Shown piece after piece: positions 9,639 through 21,402 of a DNA stretch of 64,000 bases. Each line of letters begins with the position of its first letter. The first letter of the stretch is position 1. The stretch is taken from NCBI GenBank assembly GCA_938743325.2, contig OW568866.1, positions 930,001 to 994,000 of the forward strand, written 5' to 3'. Made by a program: the position numbers and the translations under genes. This DNA comes from Pycnococcus provasolii (Eukaryota > Chlorophyta > Pseudoscourfieldiophyceae > Pseudoscourfieldiales > Pycnococcaceae). The notes beneath the pieces were generated by a model. The model was not told where the DNA came from and did no database searches. It saw nothing but the letters and a program-made list of their open reading frames with translations.

Positions 9639-10160
9639 TCACTCCCAATCCATCAACACGACTTCCTGCAAGGCCACACTCGCAGCAACGACGTTGCTAT
9701 CACCGCTCCTCGCAGCGCGACGTTGCAAGGGGCCGAGAAGGGCGTCTCGGTGCTTGCTGATGAGGCGGGTGGTGAAGTCGCCCGCCTTCTCCGCCTTCGC
9801 CGCCTCCTTCACAGCGGCAGAAGCACGACGTACGAGATCCGGGGAGGCCGCAACATCGTCGCGGAGGAGATCAAGTTCATCGCGAAGTTTGCTTAGTGCA
9901 AGATTTGTGCGCCAAATCATGTCCCAATCATCAAGCACGCTTCCAAGAGCATCGTCGTCATCCACCTCATCAAGAGACTCATCGACGTGCTTAGAGCATC
10001 GAACTAGGCGATGTGAGCCTTGCCGCCCTTGCGAGGGAGGGAACGCCGCCGCGTCGCCATTGACGTAGCTTATATGGCCGGGACCTGCGGGACCTCCCCA
10101 CACGAACCAAACGTCTGGAATGTTACAATGTAAATTGTAATGTGCACGCCCGCCATTCAT
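9639..10160 (-). CDS. Hypothetical helical protein, possibly element-borne or a fragment
   Basis: A 173-codon open frame whose first ~30 codons fall in repeat R. The remainder reads as an acidic, helix-forming protein ([20 protein letters not shown], then alternating Leu/Arg/Ala helices) with GC-rich third positions. I recognise no family. The overlap of its start with a dispersed repeat suggests it belongs to the repeat or is a relic. The opposite strand also has an open frame over this region, so coding status is unsure. Confidence 0.3.
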   Translation of the reverse strand: MNGGRAHYNLHCNIPDVWFVWGGPAGPGHISYVNGDAAAFPPSQGRQGSHRLVRCSKHVDESLDEVDDDDALGSVLDDWDMIWRTNLALSKLRDELDLLRDDVAASPDLVRRASAAVKEAAKAEKAGDFTTRLISKHRDALLGPLQRRAARSGDSNVVAASVALQEVVLMDWE

Positions 10161-10378
10161 TGATTGGTTTGGCAGTTGGCACGACCGGGATCCCCAAGTG
10201 AAATTCCAGGAGTTTTCGCCTGAAGTGGACCAAAAAAGCCGATTTTCGCCTGAAGTGGACCGGCCTGAAGTGGACCGTTAACCCTAGACCTAACCCTAAC
10301 CCTAACGCTCCCTCAGTCTATGATGCCGAATCAACTTTTGTGTTGGAGTTTTAGGGGTTTGTAGTACGACACATCACC

Positions 10379-10664
10379 TGTCGAAGTTTGGGGGTTAAGG
10401 AGAAGGACAAGATAAGGTTCTTGTGTCTAGAAGTGGAGACGTCTAGACACATGGGAACACCCTTCCATATGGAGCAAGAGATCTCTAGAGATGAGGTTTA
10501 ATTGGTTTGGAGACGGTTAGAACGAGATAAGAGAATCTCCATCGACTTCTAGAAAGGTTGCATGGAATAGCACGAAGCATGGAACGCAAGCTTCGTGCCC
10601 TCTCCCCTTTCCCTCTCTTCGAGTAACAGGTTCATTCCTATTCCGTAACAACTCTCATATACCA
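10379..10664 (+). repeat. Left LTR of the TRIM-like element
   Basis: 286 bp, apparently identical to 11070-11355, with TG...CA termini. Confidence 0.75.
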
Positions 10665-11069
10665 TTTACCAATAGGTTATTGAGCCTCAAGCGCCATAGT
10701 TGCGCGCTAACCACCCCGCCTTGAATAGGACTTGCACACGGTTGCAAGAAGGCAAGAAGAACACACTTGCACAGGTCGCAAGGAGAGAGAGAAAAGCGAA
10801 GACACGGACAGCCTTCGCTCAAAAAAACAAAACGATAACAAACACTCACTTGCACGGGTTGCAAGAAGACATACCGAGCTTCGCACAGTTTGCGAAGTGC
10901 CTCGAAGCAGTGGCACCATACCCCAAGCTCCTCACACAAACAAGAAAAAGGGAAGCTTAGGTCGAGAACTTAGGTCGAGAACCTCACAGTTTGGCGTCTT
11001 GCACAAGTTTGGAGACGCTTTCAACACGAACACGGGCAGAGTACAACTCGCACGGGCCTGCCGGACACG

Positions 11070-11355
11070 TGTCGAAGTTTGGGGGTTAAGGAGAAGGACA
11101 AGATAAGGTTCTTGTGTCTAGAAGTGGAGACGTCTAGACACATGGGAACACCCTTCCATATGGAGCAAGAGATCTCTAGAGATGAGGTTTAATTGGTTTG
11201 GAGACGGTTAGAACGAGATAAGAGAATCTCCATCGACTTCTAGAAAGGTTGCATGGAATAGCACGAAGCATGGAACGCAAGCTTCGTGCCCTCTCCCCTT
11301 TCCCTCTCTTCGAGTAACAGGTTCATTCCTATTCCGTAACAACTCTCATATACCA
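11070..11355 (+). repeat. Right LTR of the TRIM-like element
   Basis: 286 bp, apparently identical to 10379-10664. The MULE transposase tail begins directly after it. Confidence 0.75.
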
Positions 11356-11360
11356 ATATT

Positions 11361-11756
11361 TTGCTTCCTTGCGTGCACATCTTCACCGCCGAGAAGGAGA
11401 AGAGTGGTGGAGTGATTGCCGACATGATGGAGTTCTACCGCAAGTACTGCGGTGAGTGCTACCTTACGGACACGTTCAAGAAAGGCGTTGACAGCATGGT
11501 GGTGCACATGCCTGAGGGTCGTGGCATCGGAGACATCGCCGCATCTGAAGACGACCCGGTCGTGAAGCCGCCGCCTGACAAGAAGAAGATGGGGAAGCCG
11601 AAGACGAAGCGATTCAAGTCGAGGGGGGAGTTCACGCGCTCAACCATCGCTCGCGATGACGCCGTCGCGAGCGCCGGCGCCTCGAGCGCGGGCGCCGGCG
11701 CCGGCGCCTTGATGGTGTCGCCTTTTTCAACGCGCAGCGGCTTGCGCCGCCTCTAA
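11361..11756 (+). pseudogene. C-terminal remnant of a Mutator-family (MURA) transposase
   Basis: About 130 codons open with LPCVHIF, the PCxH half of a SWIM zinc finger (CxC...PCxH). They continue with a tyrosine-containing segment and end in a Pro/Lys/Arg tail (KPPPDKKKMGKPKTKRFKSRGE) that resembles the usual post-SWIM tail of plant MULE transposases. The catalytic DDE core and the first zinc ligands are missing: the frame is cut off by the LTR element ending at 11355. Alanine/Ser/Gly-rich residues follow. The assignment is inferred from motif order and from the surrounding MULE termini. Confidence 0.65.
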
Positions 11757-12046
11757 GTGAGTAGCAGGGTCGGGTACCGGGGAAGTAACAAAAAAAAAGT
11801 GGGGGGGAAAACAATACCACCCAAATAGTCGGCAAAAATAGTCCGGCTGTAGGGTTAGGGATTAGGGTGTAGGGTTAGGGATTAGGGTTAGGGTTAGGTC
11901 TAGGGTTAGGGATAGGGTTAGTTAACGGTCCACTTCAGGCGAAATTCGGCTTTTTTGGTCCACTTCAGGCGAAAACTCGAAATTCCAGGTCCCAACAAAT
12001 CATGGATCATGGGGAAGGATCTACGACGGATCCCCGGGGAATGAGA

Positions 12047-14288
<2,242 letters not shown>

Positions 14289-14521
14289 GTAAGGTGCTGT
14301 TCCTTCTTTTTGCTTTGGAGCCTGGGAAAATCAAGAAGCACAGCAGCTTTCTTGAAAGAGAGAGAACTTGGTGAGGAAACGAAACACATGGTTGCGGTGA
14401 TGATTGTAACAAACGTCGTCACACAGGAAGCCCTTTCCTCTTTATTTGAATTACATGAGTCCAAAACCTGCGAGCGCGACACTTTCACCTTCCAGTTTCT
14501 CCCTCTTCTTTGCTATAATCA

Positions 14522-15652
14522 TTACATGAGTCCAAATCTGCGAGCGCGACTTTCACCCATGCTCTGCATCAAAATGGAGCCAGGTCCTTCAAGTCTAGCC
14601 TTCCACGCGCCTGCGCCGCCGAACAAAATCTCCCATGGCCCGCCGACGAATGCGAGCGAGTATTTGCACGTCGGCGTAAGCGACAGAAGAGACGACGGGT
14701 CAACGGTAATGATCTCTCCAGCCGCGAGCGTTTGCTGAATGATCGTTCCTCTGCCTTGAACGCACGCGATGCCGCCCTTCGACGCCTCGAGGCGCTGTAG
14801 AATGATACCACTGCCACCGGCGAGGTACGCTAAGTTTGGAGGTGGTGCTGGCGTGATGGACACGTCATTGGAGGAAAACAGGTACGCCGAACGGTGTGCG
14901 AGCACCTCTCCCCCGAGAGCTTTTAAGTCAAGCACGACTAGTCGTGCGTTGCCCGCTGCTGATATGCCGACAACCTCAGGCCGAGTTGAGATCGCCTCCC
15001 TTTCGCTTTCGCGTGGCACGTCAACGACGTTGATGAAGAACGTTTCCCCTGTGATGAGTCGCCCAATAGCCTCGACGAGACCCCCTTCGCCTAGTGTCGT
15101 TCGAAGGCGCACGCCAGGGCTTCGGTACAGGAGCGCCCCAGGCTCGATGAGCAGCGACTCTCCCGGCTGTAGTTTGAGCTGCGCCACCTGCGAGTCTCCT
15201 CCCATGACTTCGATACCAAACCTGCGCATGGTCTCCGCGCTGGGCGTGAACGGCGAGTTGGTTCGAACTCCCATTTCGCTTGGTGGCTCAAGACTTCGCG
15301 CCTCAAGTTTTCCCTTTCTTTGTTCGTATTGTTCTTTTGTGTCATTTTTGTCCGTTCGCCACGACTCGACGAGGTTAACAGCTGTGGTGAGTGCGGTTCC
15401 CGAGGCTGCAATGATAGCAACGTAGTACCACTTTTCGTACTTCGGGTCGTTTCGCGGGTCGTCCCACCACTCTGACTGACGACCACCTGAAACACCACGA
15501 GGAGGACCACCACCACCACGAGCACCACCCCCACGAGCACCACCCCCACGACGAAACCTCAAGCCTCCTGCTCCTTTCCCATGACCATAAGCATAAGAAG
15601 GACGAGAAGACGATGCACTACGATTCACGCCACTTAAGGACGTGAACTTCAT
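14522..15652 (-). CDS. AIM24/DUF124-family protein with a membrane anchor
   Basis: About 376 residues from the first in-frame ATG. The N-terminus is Ser/Arg/Gly-rich with a Gly-Arg repeat (RGGGARGGGARGGG), which may serve as an organelle-targeting region. A single hydrophobic helix follows at about 75-93 (YYVAIIAASGTALTTAV). Residues about 140-370 match the AIM24 beta-rich domain: FGIEVMGGDSQVAQLKL, PGESLLIEPGALLY, GETFFIN, GTIIQQTLAAGEIITVD. In yeast AIM24 supports mitochondrial inner-membrane organisation; many bacteria and plastids have relatives of unknown role. A CTTAAG and a degenerate telomere-like tract lie near or upstream of its start. The plastid or mitochondrial location is undecided. 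Confidence 0.82.
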   Translation of the reverse strand: MKFTSLSGVNRSASSSRPSYAYGHGKGAGGLRFRRGGGARGGGARGGGGPPRGVSGGRQSEWWDDPRNDPKYEKWYYVAIIAASGTALTTAVNLVESWRTDKNDTKEQYEQRKGKLEARSLEPPSEMGVRTNSPFTPSAETMRRFGIEVMGGDSQVAQLKLQPGESLLIEPGALLYRSPGVRLRTTLGEGGLVEAIGRLITGETFFINVVDVPRESEREAISTRPEVVGISAAGNARLVVLDLKALGGEVLAHRSAYLFSSNDVSITPAPPPNLAYLAGGSGIILQRLEASKGGIACVQGRGTIIQQTLAAGEIITVDPSSLLSLTPTCKYSLAFVGGPWEILFGGAGAWKARLEGPGSILMQSMGESRARRFGLM

Positions 15653-15798
15653 TCGTGAACTACTGTATTCGAGACGCCACGGGAATGATTCGAGCGACGA
15701 CAATAATTATTGACAGCAAATTCACCAAATTGTCCGAGCTGGCACAGAGAGAGAAAAAAGACAAAGAAAAAAACGGACAAGATATTCGGGATCCTGGA

Positions 15799-15884
15799 TA
15801 GGGTAGGGTTAGGGCGAGTGTATCTAGGGTTAGTGGGTTAGGGTTTCTAGGTGTGGTGGTTAGGGTTTCTAGGTGTGGTTAGGG
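15799..15884 (+). repeat. Degenerate telomere-like tract (left part)
   Basis: Repeated TTAGGG/CTAGGG-like units with interruptions. The tract continues beyond the copia insertion at 18127-18159. It lies 150-230 bp upstream of the minus-strand AIM24 gene. Confidence 0.7.
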
Positions 15885-16174
15885 TGTTGCGATTGCTAGG
15901 GTTACGCGCTAGGGTTTAGCAGCGGTTGCCCCAATCCGCCTATACTTTGTCTTTTTTCTCAAATTGTTAATTGTTCCTCGTTCTAAATCGACAGACAGAC
16001 TGACCTACTTTACATAGTAATAAGGAACATGAGGAGTCGATGACGCATCGCGCGTCATCGGACCCTCTGCTCCAACTCGTGTAAAGGTGTGGTCATAATT
16101 CTTCCCTCCGCATTCATGGCGGAGTAGGACAGAAACACACTTCTTTCTACTGCCGTTGTTCTGAACCCGTAACA
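15885..16174 (+). repeat. 5' LTR of the copia element
   Basis: 290 bp. It contains telomere-like GCTAGGGTTACGCGCTAGGG near its start and a palindrome GATGACGC...GCGTCATC near 16039-16059. Confidence 0.92.
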
Positions 16175-16190
16175 GGTTATGAGCCTCAGT

Positions 16191-16937
16191 ATGGCGACGC
16201 AGAAGGAAGCGAATGACAACAACAACAAGCTTGTGTTTGATGGCAGAACACCAGAGCTGTGGGTCGGCTATCAGGCAAAATTCGAGGCGCGCTTACGCCA
16301 GACGAAGCGCAAAGGGATCACGAAGAAACGCCTGAAGAACTATCAGTTCCAGCCAAACTCAATCAGCGGTCCAAGCCTCTACGACGCTATCAATGATCAA
16401 CCAGGTGGGTTCGGAGCACAGGACGAACCGATTTGGTCACAACGACAGCTCGAGGATCAGCGACAGCTTTTTGACGAAATATTGACGACTCAGACGACGA
16501 GTTCGCCGCTCATCATTCAGCTGAGTGGCTACGGTGAGTACGACGATTGCGGAAAAAGAGCCTGGAATTTTCTACTGCAAATGTTTCGAAGCCGAATGGA
16601 GGAGTCGACAGGACTCAAAGTCTCGCAGCTCACGCACATCACCCAAGATGAAACAGAGACCTTGGATGAATACGCGCAACGAGCAATAACGATGATAAGC
16701 GAACTCAAGCAGCTAGGAAAGCCGCAAGATGACGCCTCTGTCGTCAACCACGTGCTGACGGGACTACGCGAGGAGTTCAACACCATACGAGGAGTGTGGC
16801 GTATGACCATCGCGTCACGTCGTCGATGGAGACCCCGTCGATTTCAGAACTATACGAATATCTCACGACGTCGCAGCGAACCAACATTGCATGGACTCAG
16901 CAGGAGAAGGACAATTATACTTCCCATCTCGTCATGA
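16191..16937 (+). pseudogene. Copia gag (UBN2-type) with frame disruption
   Basis: The start region encodes LVFDGRTPELWVGYQAKFEA, and the body carries helices typical of copia Gag (MEESTGLKVSQLTHI, LDEYAQRAITMI, VLTGLREEFNTI). After codons for FNTIRGVW the sense moves to another frame (DHRVTSSMETPSISELYEYL, from about 16802), so a small indel has broken it. The ATG at 16179 overlaps the primer-binding site, so 16191 is the likelier start. Confidence 0.75.
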
Positions 16938-17155
16938 ACCATGCGTCTTCTAGACTCTTGGGCATGATGAAGAAAGCTGGATTACTTCCTAAGGGAGTTC
17001 GTTTTCATCCTGAAGCTGACATGCCCGGATGCAAGGCATGCTTACTTGCAGGGACGCATCGCCGTGCGACAAACCGTCAGCCATCCAAGGATGAATGGAG
17101 CTGCCATTCATTGGATCTGCAAGTTGCAGGCTGCAGTCACAACGGATTCCACTGA
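16796..17155 (+). pseudogene. Copia gag end joined to a GAG-pre-integrase fragment
   Basis: This frame continues the gag sense, then shows NHASSRLLGMMKKAGLLPKG and CKACLLAGTHRR, the His/Cys zinc-binding pre-integrase module of copia polyproteins. It then loses sense at the deletion junction near 17080, where RNase H begins in another frame. Confidence 0.75.
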
Positions 17156-17549
17156 TGCCGAGCTATATGGAATGATGATGATCACCAAGGATGCCATTTG
17201 GTTACGGCAAATCATGAAAGACATTGGACATGCGCAGACTGGACCGGTGCGAATTGATGCTGACAACCAAGCAGCAATCAAGATTGTGTCAAAGGATTCT
17301 GGCATGAGTCATAGCCGATCTCGACACTCATGCATTCGACGAGCCTTCGTGCGCGAAAACGTCAAACTGAATGTTGTGAGTTTTGAGTACACGCAATCTG
17401 AAAACAACATGTCAGATGTGTTGACGAAAGCTGTGGACAGGAGCAAGCTTGTCCGTCATCGCGCCGGACTACTCGGAAGCAGTGCAAACGATGAGAAAGA
17501 GACAGCTGAATGCTCAAAGAGGAGCAAGCGCACGCACAAGGAAAACTAA
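17046..17549 (+). pseudogene. Copia RNase H domain, retained C-terminal part of pol
   Basis: It reads TDAELYGMMMITKDAIWLRQ, IDADNQAAIKIV, a HSRSRHS motif equivalent to the usual KHIDIRYHF, and MSDVLTKAVDR, matching the copia RNase H and pol C-terminus. Reverse transcriptase and integrase are absent. It may lack its own start because it was part of a polyprotein. Confidence 0.8.
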
Positions 17550-17836
17550 ATCCTCACTGAGGTGGGCAATTGATTGCTCTTGTTGCTAGTTGCAATGTTG
17601 AAAGCCTTCTAAGGTGGGCAGCCGATGAGCGTAAGACCTGAGGACTCCACAGTAAGACCAGGTTACATTCCCGGCAGTGATGAGCATGGCGTAAGACCAG
17701 ATACTCTGGCAGCGGAGAATGAGAGTGCTTAAGCTTTGAGTCTGTGTAGCCAAAGCAATGCCTTGATTTGATGATGATGATGGATCCTAATATTTTCTTT
17801 ACCTATGCTTTCGAGGACGCTCGGAACATGGGGGTG

Positions 17837-18126
17837 TGTTGCGATTGCTAGGGTTACGCGCTAGGGTTTAGCAGCGGTTGCCCCAATCCGCCTATACTTT
17901 GTCTTTTTTCTCAAATTGTTAATTGTTCCTCGTTCTAAATCGACAGACAGACTGACCTACTTTACATAGTAATAAGGAACATGAGGAGTCGATGACGCAT
18001 CGCGCGTCATCGGACCCTCTGCTCCAACTCGTGTAAAGGTGTGGTCATAATTCTTCCCTCCGCATTCATGGCGGAGTAGGACAGAAACACACTTCTTTCT
18101 ACTGCCGTTGTTCTGAACCCGTAACA
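17837..18126 (+). repeat. 3' LTR of the copia element
   Basis: 290 bp, identical by eye to 15885-16174, and followed by the TAGGG target duplication. Confidence 0.92.
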
Positions 18127-18159
18127 TAGGGTTAGGTGTTAGGGGTTAGGGTGAGGGTG
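18127..18159 (+). repeat. Degenerate telomere-like tract (right part)
   Basis: TAGGGTTAGG-like units continue the tract interrupted by the copia element. The DNA transposon at 18160 abuts it directly. Confidence 0.65.
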
Positions 18160-21100
18160 TAAAGGGCTGGGTTCACCAAGACTGCCCCTCAACCCGTGCC
18201 CCCCCTACCAGCTACGTCGGTGGTGTATGTTGGGTGGTTTTAGTGGTTGAATATGCTTCCTATATGTCCAAAGAAATATGCTGCAACTTTATCTCGTCTC
18301 AAACGGACGCGTACTCGCTGAGATCGGCAAACCCCTAATTGAAACCCCTAATTGAAACCCCTAATCCCGACCAGAATGGTCGGGGCCGACAAAAATAGTC
18401 GGGGCATAATCACTGAAACAAAGTTGTTCACTCTTCGTTACTATTAAAGGTAGCCGCTATCTCGCTTTCGATGAAACCATAGTCTAGATCCAAAGCGGAG
18501 CGATGCGTCTTTGACTCCTTCACGAATTTTTGGATCAATTCGTATGATGAAGAGTGCTCATCCGTTTTGTATGCTCGTCGATACGTTCTTGCACGCCGTG
18601 CAAAGCGCCGTATTCTACTCAATGGAAGGTTCATCTTTGATAAAGACGTCTCCACATTCTCTCTCAAGTGAGCGGGTTCGCAATCGTTCTCGAGACGGAA
18701 GACTCTCTTGGAGTATCCCCACGTGTACTCGATCCCCAATCCCGCGAACTCGCAATGACCCTTGACGCCCATGACGAGGAGATGCCCTCGGTCCTCCACG
18801 AGAGTCTGAAGAGCCGTTCGTTCGTTCTCGAAATCGGGGCAAGCGCGCAAGCGCTCGCGTTGTTCCGGCAATTTGCCTTGATGCGGCAAACCACGCTCCC
18901 AAAGGACTTGCTTAACGCCCTTCGCCACACCGATGTATTCAGCAAGGTTCTCAGGATCAAACATCGGCGGCGGACCGTCTGCTGTAAACGCAAAGTGCTG
19001 CACGTCTCCGACGTTGAGCCGCCAGTCCTTACCGTTGGCAAGGGCAGGTAGCTCGCCCACGCACCCATCCGTGAGCTCCGACGGATGCGGGATCGTTTGC
19101 TTCCCACCCGGGCCCTGGTTCATCCTAGTCACGTACAGTCCGTCATCCAACATCTTGCCATGCCCTGCTGACCAATCAACTTCGAGGAGAACTTGCCACT
19201 CCGGGTACAAGACGTCATAGCAATCCAGCAAGTCGGTCACCTGGACGGCAAAATCTTCAAAGCTCCAATAACCCTCGCGGTTTTTTCCGTACTCAAAGTA
19301 GGTGCTCCCAGGAGACTCCGTCAGATCTGCTCGGCCTCGCTCGCGGCGGTACACGTTAACCTTCTCGAGCTCGTCGTCGGTCATGGGGAGCCCATACCCT
19401 CTCAGCTCGTCTTGAAATCCCGATATCATCGTGCCCGGCCCATCTGTCTTCTTCCGGATAGCGCGCACCCCTCGCACGATCCATACCCCCTTTGGCAGTG
19501 CGTAAGCTTTGTATATTGATTCATCCTGCCCCACGTGTATGATTGGCTTTGACAGCGGCGGTGCCCTCACAGACAGGCACCCTCCGAAAGGAAGCTTCGC
19601 CCTCGTCGTCGTGTCCGCGAAGGCGTCGACGTGAACCTCCACCATGTTATGTCCCTCGTGCGAGACGAAGCGATAAAACGGTTCGCCAGGTACCTCCTCA
19701 AGCTCCATCTCGGCGAATTTCTCCTCGGTGATTTGCACCCACAGCGGCATCCTGAAGGAATACTCATCCAGCAGAGGAATGTACCTCTTTTCTCGGTCGT
19801 TGATCACATCCTCGCGTTCGTGGGCATCGTTATAGAAGCATGTGGAGAACCACCCCCTTTCGGCTCCCGCTTTCAGCATCCATCGATACGCCGTCGCACC
19901 GCTGACACCCTTCTTCGCGTCGATGCCGTATCGGCGAAGCAGCATGTCGGCGTCAACCTCCTGGAGCAATGTCTGGTTCACAAATTTGTGCGCGTGCGCT
20001 TTTGTGAGCGTTGCTTTTCCCTTCTTGTGGATGGCGTCCAACATGAATTGCGCAAGCTTGTCTCGCGCGCCCTCGTCGTCGTCGATGAAGCACTCCTTCG
20101 CGTGCACGCCTCGCTGGTCAAGCGTGAAAGAGCCGCCATTTGCGACGAAATCACCCCACCAGCGCCGCAACGTATCTCCCGAAATTCCGAATGGTTTCCC
20201 ACAACGCTCGGCGAGTGCATGCACACTCTCCACGGTTGACTCATCTTGATTGGCGCGGCGTAGTCGAGCGATCGAGCGAGATCGGGATGACAACTCTATG
20301 CCGTACCAGCGGCATGCTCGAGCCTGGGTGGCGAGTCGGAGTTGCAGGGCTGATGAGGTCGATGTGACTCTATCTTCATTTCCGTGAAGGAGACTTACAT
20401 CGTCCATTTGACGCACTCCCTGTAAGATATTTGAAAGGTTGGTTGAGGATTGAGTTAGTCAAGGTGGTGTCATCACCGTCCTGGTGATCACGTCCTCATC
20501 AGCACGGTGAAGGCGTCATGAACACCACCAGTACGTACCTCTTCAAGTATCCGCACGAATGCGCGGCACGTCTCCGCGTGCGCTTCGGCACCCTCCGCGC
20601 TAGTCTCCGAGCGCCTCCTCTTCTCACGCTCCTTCCGACGGCAACGAAGCCTCTCTTCCCTTTTCCGTTTCGATTGCTCCCGGCGCTGCTCAATGTCCGT
20701 TGCCATCACCCCAGCCACCTTTGTTGGGGTGAAGTGCTGCACCTGCTCTCGTCTCTCGCGCTCATCCTTGCTAAGAACCCTCGAGTACAGCCCCTCCTCC
20801 ACCCACGATCTGAAAGCACGTGCGTTCAACCACGCCTTGTCTTCAGTGTCGAAGTAGTGGTCTCCGGTCCACAGCTCGTGCGCGCTCGTAATCTCGACGG
20901 GTTTCGTTGCCCTCTTCGTCTGCACTTTCAGTCTGATCCAATACTTTCCATTCGTCGCTTTCGTGACACGCGGCCGCCACTGTGCTGTGCGTTTCCACTC
21001 CTTAAGCTGCGCATCAGCTGCGTCTTGACGCTCCGGCATGGCTGTGAGTGGTCGATGTGTGTGTGTGAATCTTGAAAGTTAGTTTCCCCCTTCAGTTCTT

Positions 21101-21368
21101 GGCCGTTTGAGCTCATCCTTGGTGTTTTGGAAAGCTCTTTTCACGCTCTATTCAACCGTACTGCGCCCATGAAGAGAACGCACCTTAACAAAAAGTTGAG
21201 ACGTCGAATCACAATTTCCACGCGTTAGTTCGCCATGGGCGCGCCGCCATCCGCCTCAGACGAGGGTTTCTGATAGCCGTAATGGCCACCTTATCTCGAG
21301 AAAAAATGCTCTGAAGGGGGAAATCGGGGAACCGTCCTGGGGGCAGTCTTGGTGAACCCAGCCCTTTA
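18160..21368 (-). mobile_element. Complete DDE DNA transposon (Zator/Tc1-IS630-like)
   Basis: Perfect 29-bp inverted ends (18160-18188 and 21340-21368) begin TAAAGGGCTGGGTTCACC. The outermost TA/TA pair could be a TA target duplication inside the symmetrical ends; I see no longer duplication. The 3.2 kb between holds one transposase gene in two exons on the minus strand. Identical ends and an open transposase suggest a young, possibly active copy. The right end lies 34 bp from the ATG of the acyltransferase gene. Confidence 0.85.
18428..21039 (-). CDS. DDE transposase, two exons
   Basis: Exon 1 is 21039-20539 (167 codons) and exon 2 is 20419-18428. The 119-bp intron 20538-20420 has donor GTACGT, branch-like CTAACTC and acceptor TTACAG; joining is in phase 0 and gives about 830 residues. 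Exon 1 encodes a basic N-terminal region with a WIRLKV...YFDTEDKAW segment and a strongly basic Arg/Lys stretch (likely DNA binding and nuclear import). Exon 2 carries a helix-turn-helix-like front and the catalytic core: GQDESIYKAY (first Asp), FEYGKNREGYWSFEDF, LLEVDWSAGH (second Asp), MNQGPGGKQ, and HCEFAGLGIEYTWGYSKR (likely Glu). This set resembles a widespread fungal/protist family usually grouped with Zator or Tc1/IS630; the family name is from memory. Confidence 0.78.
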
Positions 21369-21402
21369 GGCCCAATTAAACACACGAGTGATCGTGCCCG
21401 GC

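Larger units (their letters stand above)
10379..11355. mobile_element. TRIM-like miniature LTR element nested in MULE-1
   Basis: Two 286-bp direct repeats (10379-10664 and 11070-11355) read identically, begin TGTCGAAG and end TATACCA, and enclose 405 bp with no plausible gene. Shortly after the left repeat, AGGTTATTGAGCCTCA resembles the initiator-Met half-tRNA primer site seen in the copia element at 16175. The structure fits a terminal-repeat retrotransposon in miniature. I see no clear polypurine tract and no target duplication at these borders, so rearrangement or slightly different true ends are possible. It sits inside the SWIM zinc-finger coding region of the MULE transposase. Confidence 0.6.
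10210..11978. mobile_element. Non-autonomous Mutator-like element (MULE-1) with decayed transposase
   Basis: The ends are inverted: GAGTTTTCGCCTGAAGTGGA at 10210 onward recurs as its reverse complement ending at 11978. The terminal repeat contains a directly repeated motif TTTCGCCTGAAGTGGACC (2 copies plus a partial on the left) and then passes into telomere-like CCTAACCC arrays (about 10277-10308 on the left, 11852-11925 on the right). A 10-bp direct repeat GAAATTCCAG flanks it (10200-10209 and 11979-11988), a length typical of Mutator insertions. Inside is the C-terminal tail of a MULE transposase (11361-11756) and a small LTR element (10379-11355). It cannot encode a full transposase and would depend on another copy. 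Confidence 0.82.
10077..12042 (+). repeat. Dispersed repeat R, copy split by a transposon
   Basis: The left part (10077-10200) matches window positions 4-106 and the right part (11991-12042) matches 107-157. The intervening 1.8 kb is the Mutator-like insertion. The short sequence GAAATTCCAG flanking the insertion on both sides is absent from the uninterrupted copy at its equivalent point. Confidence 0.75.
15885..18126 (+). mobile_element. Internally deleted Ty1/copia LTR retrotransposon
   Basis: LTRs at 15885-16174 and 17837-18126 are 290 bp each, read as identical, and have TG...CA ends. The 5-bp target duplication TAGGG occurs at 15880-15884 and 18127-18131. Directly after the 5' LTR is GGTTATGAGCCTCAG, a half-tRNA(iMet)-type primer site as used by copia. 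ACATGGGGGTG before the 3' LTR is the polypurine tract. Only 1.66 kb of internal DNA remains: gag, a GAG-pre-integrase piece and RNase H. The integrase core and reverse transcriptase are gone. Identical LTRs imply recent insertion, so it must have been moved by proteins from another copy. Confidence 0.93.

Noticed and set aside
15799-18159. True telomere or chromosome end
   Set aside because: Tracts are short, degenerate and internal, with genes on both sides; the window also contains many separate tracts near promoters and transposon ends.
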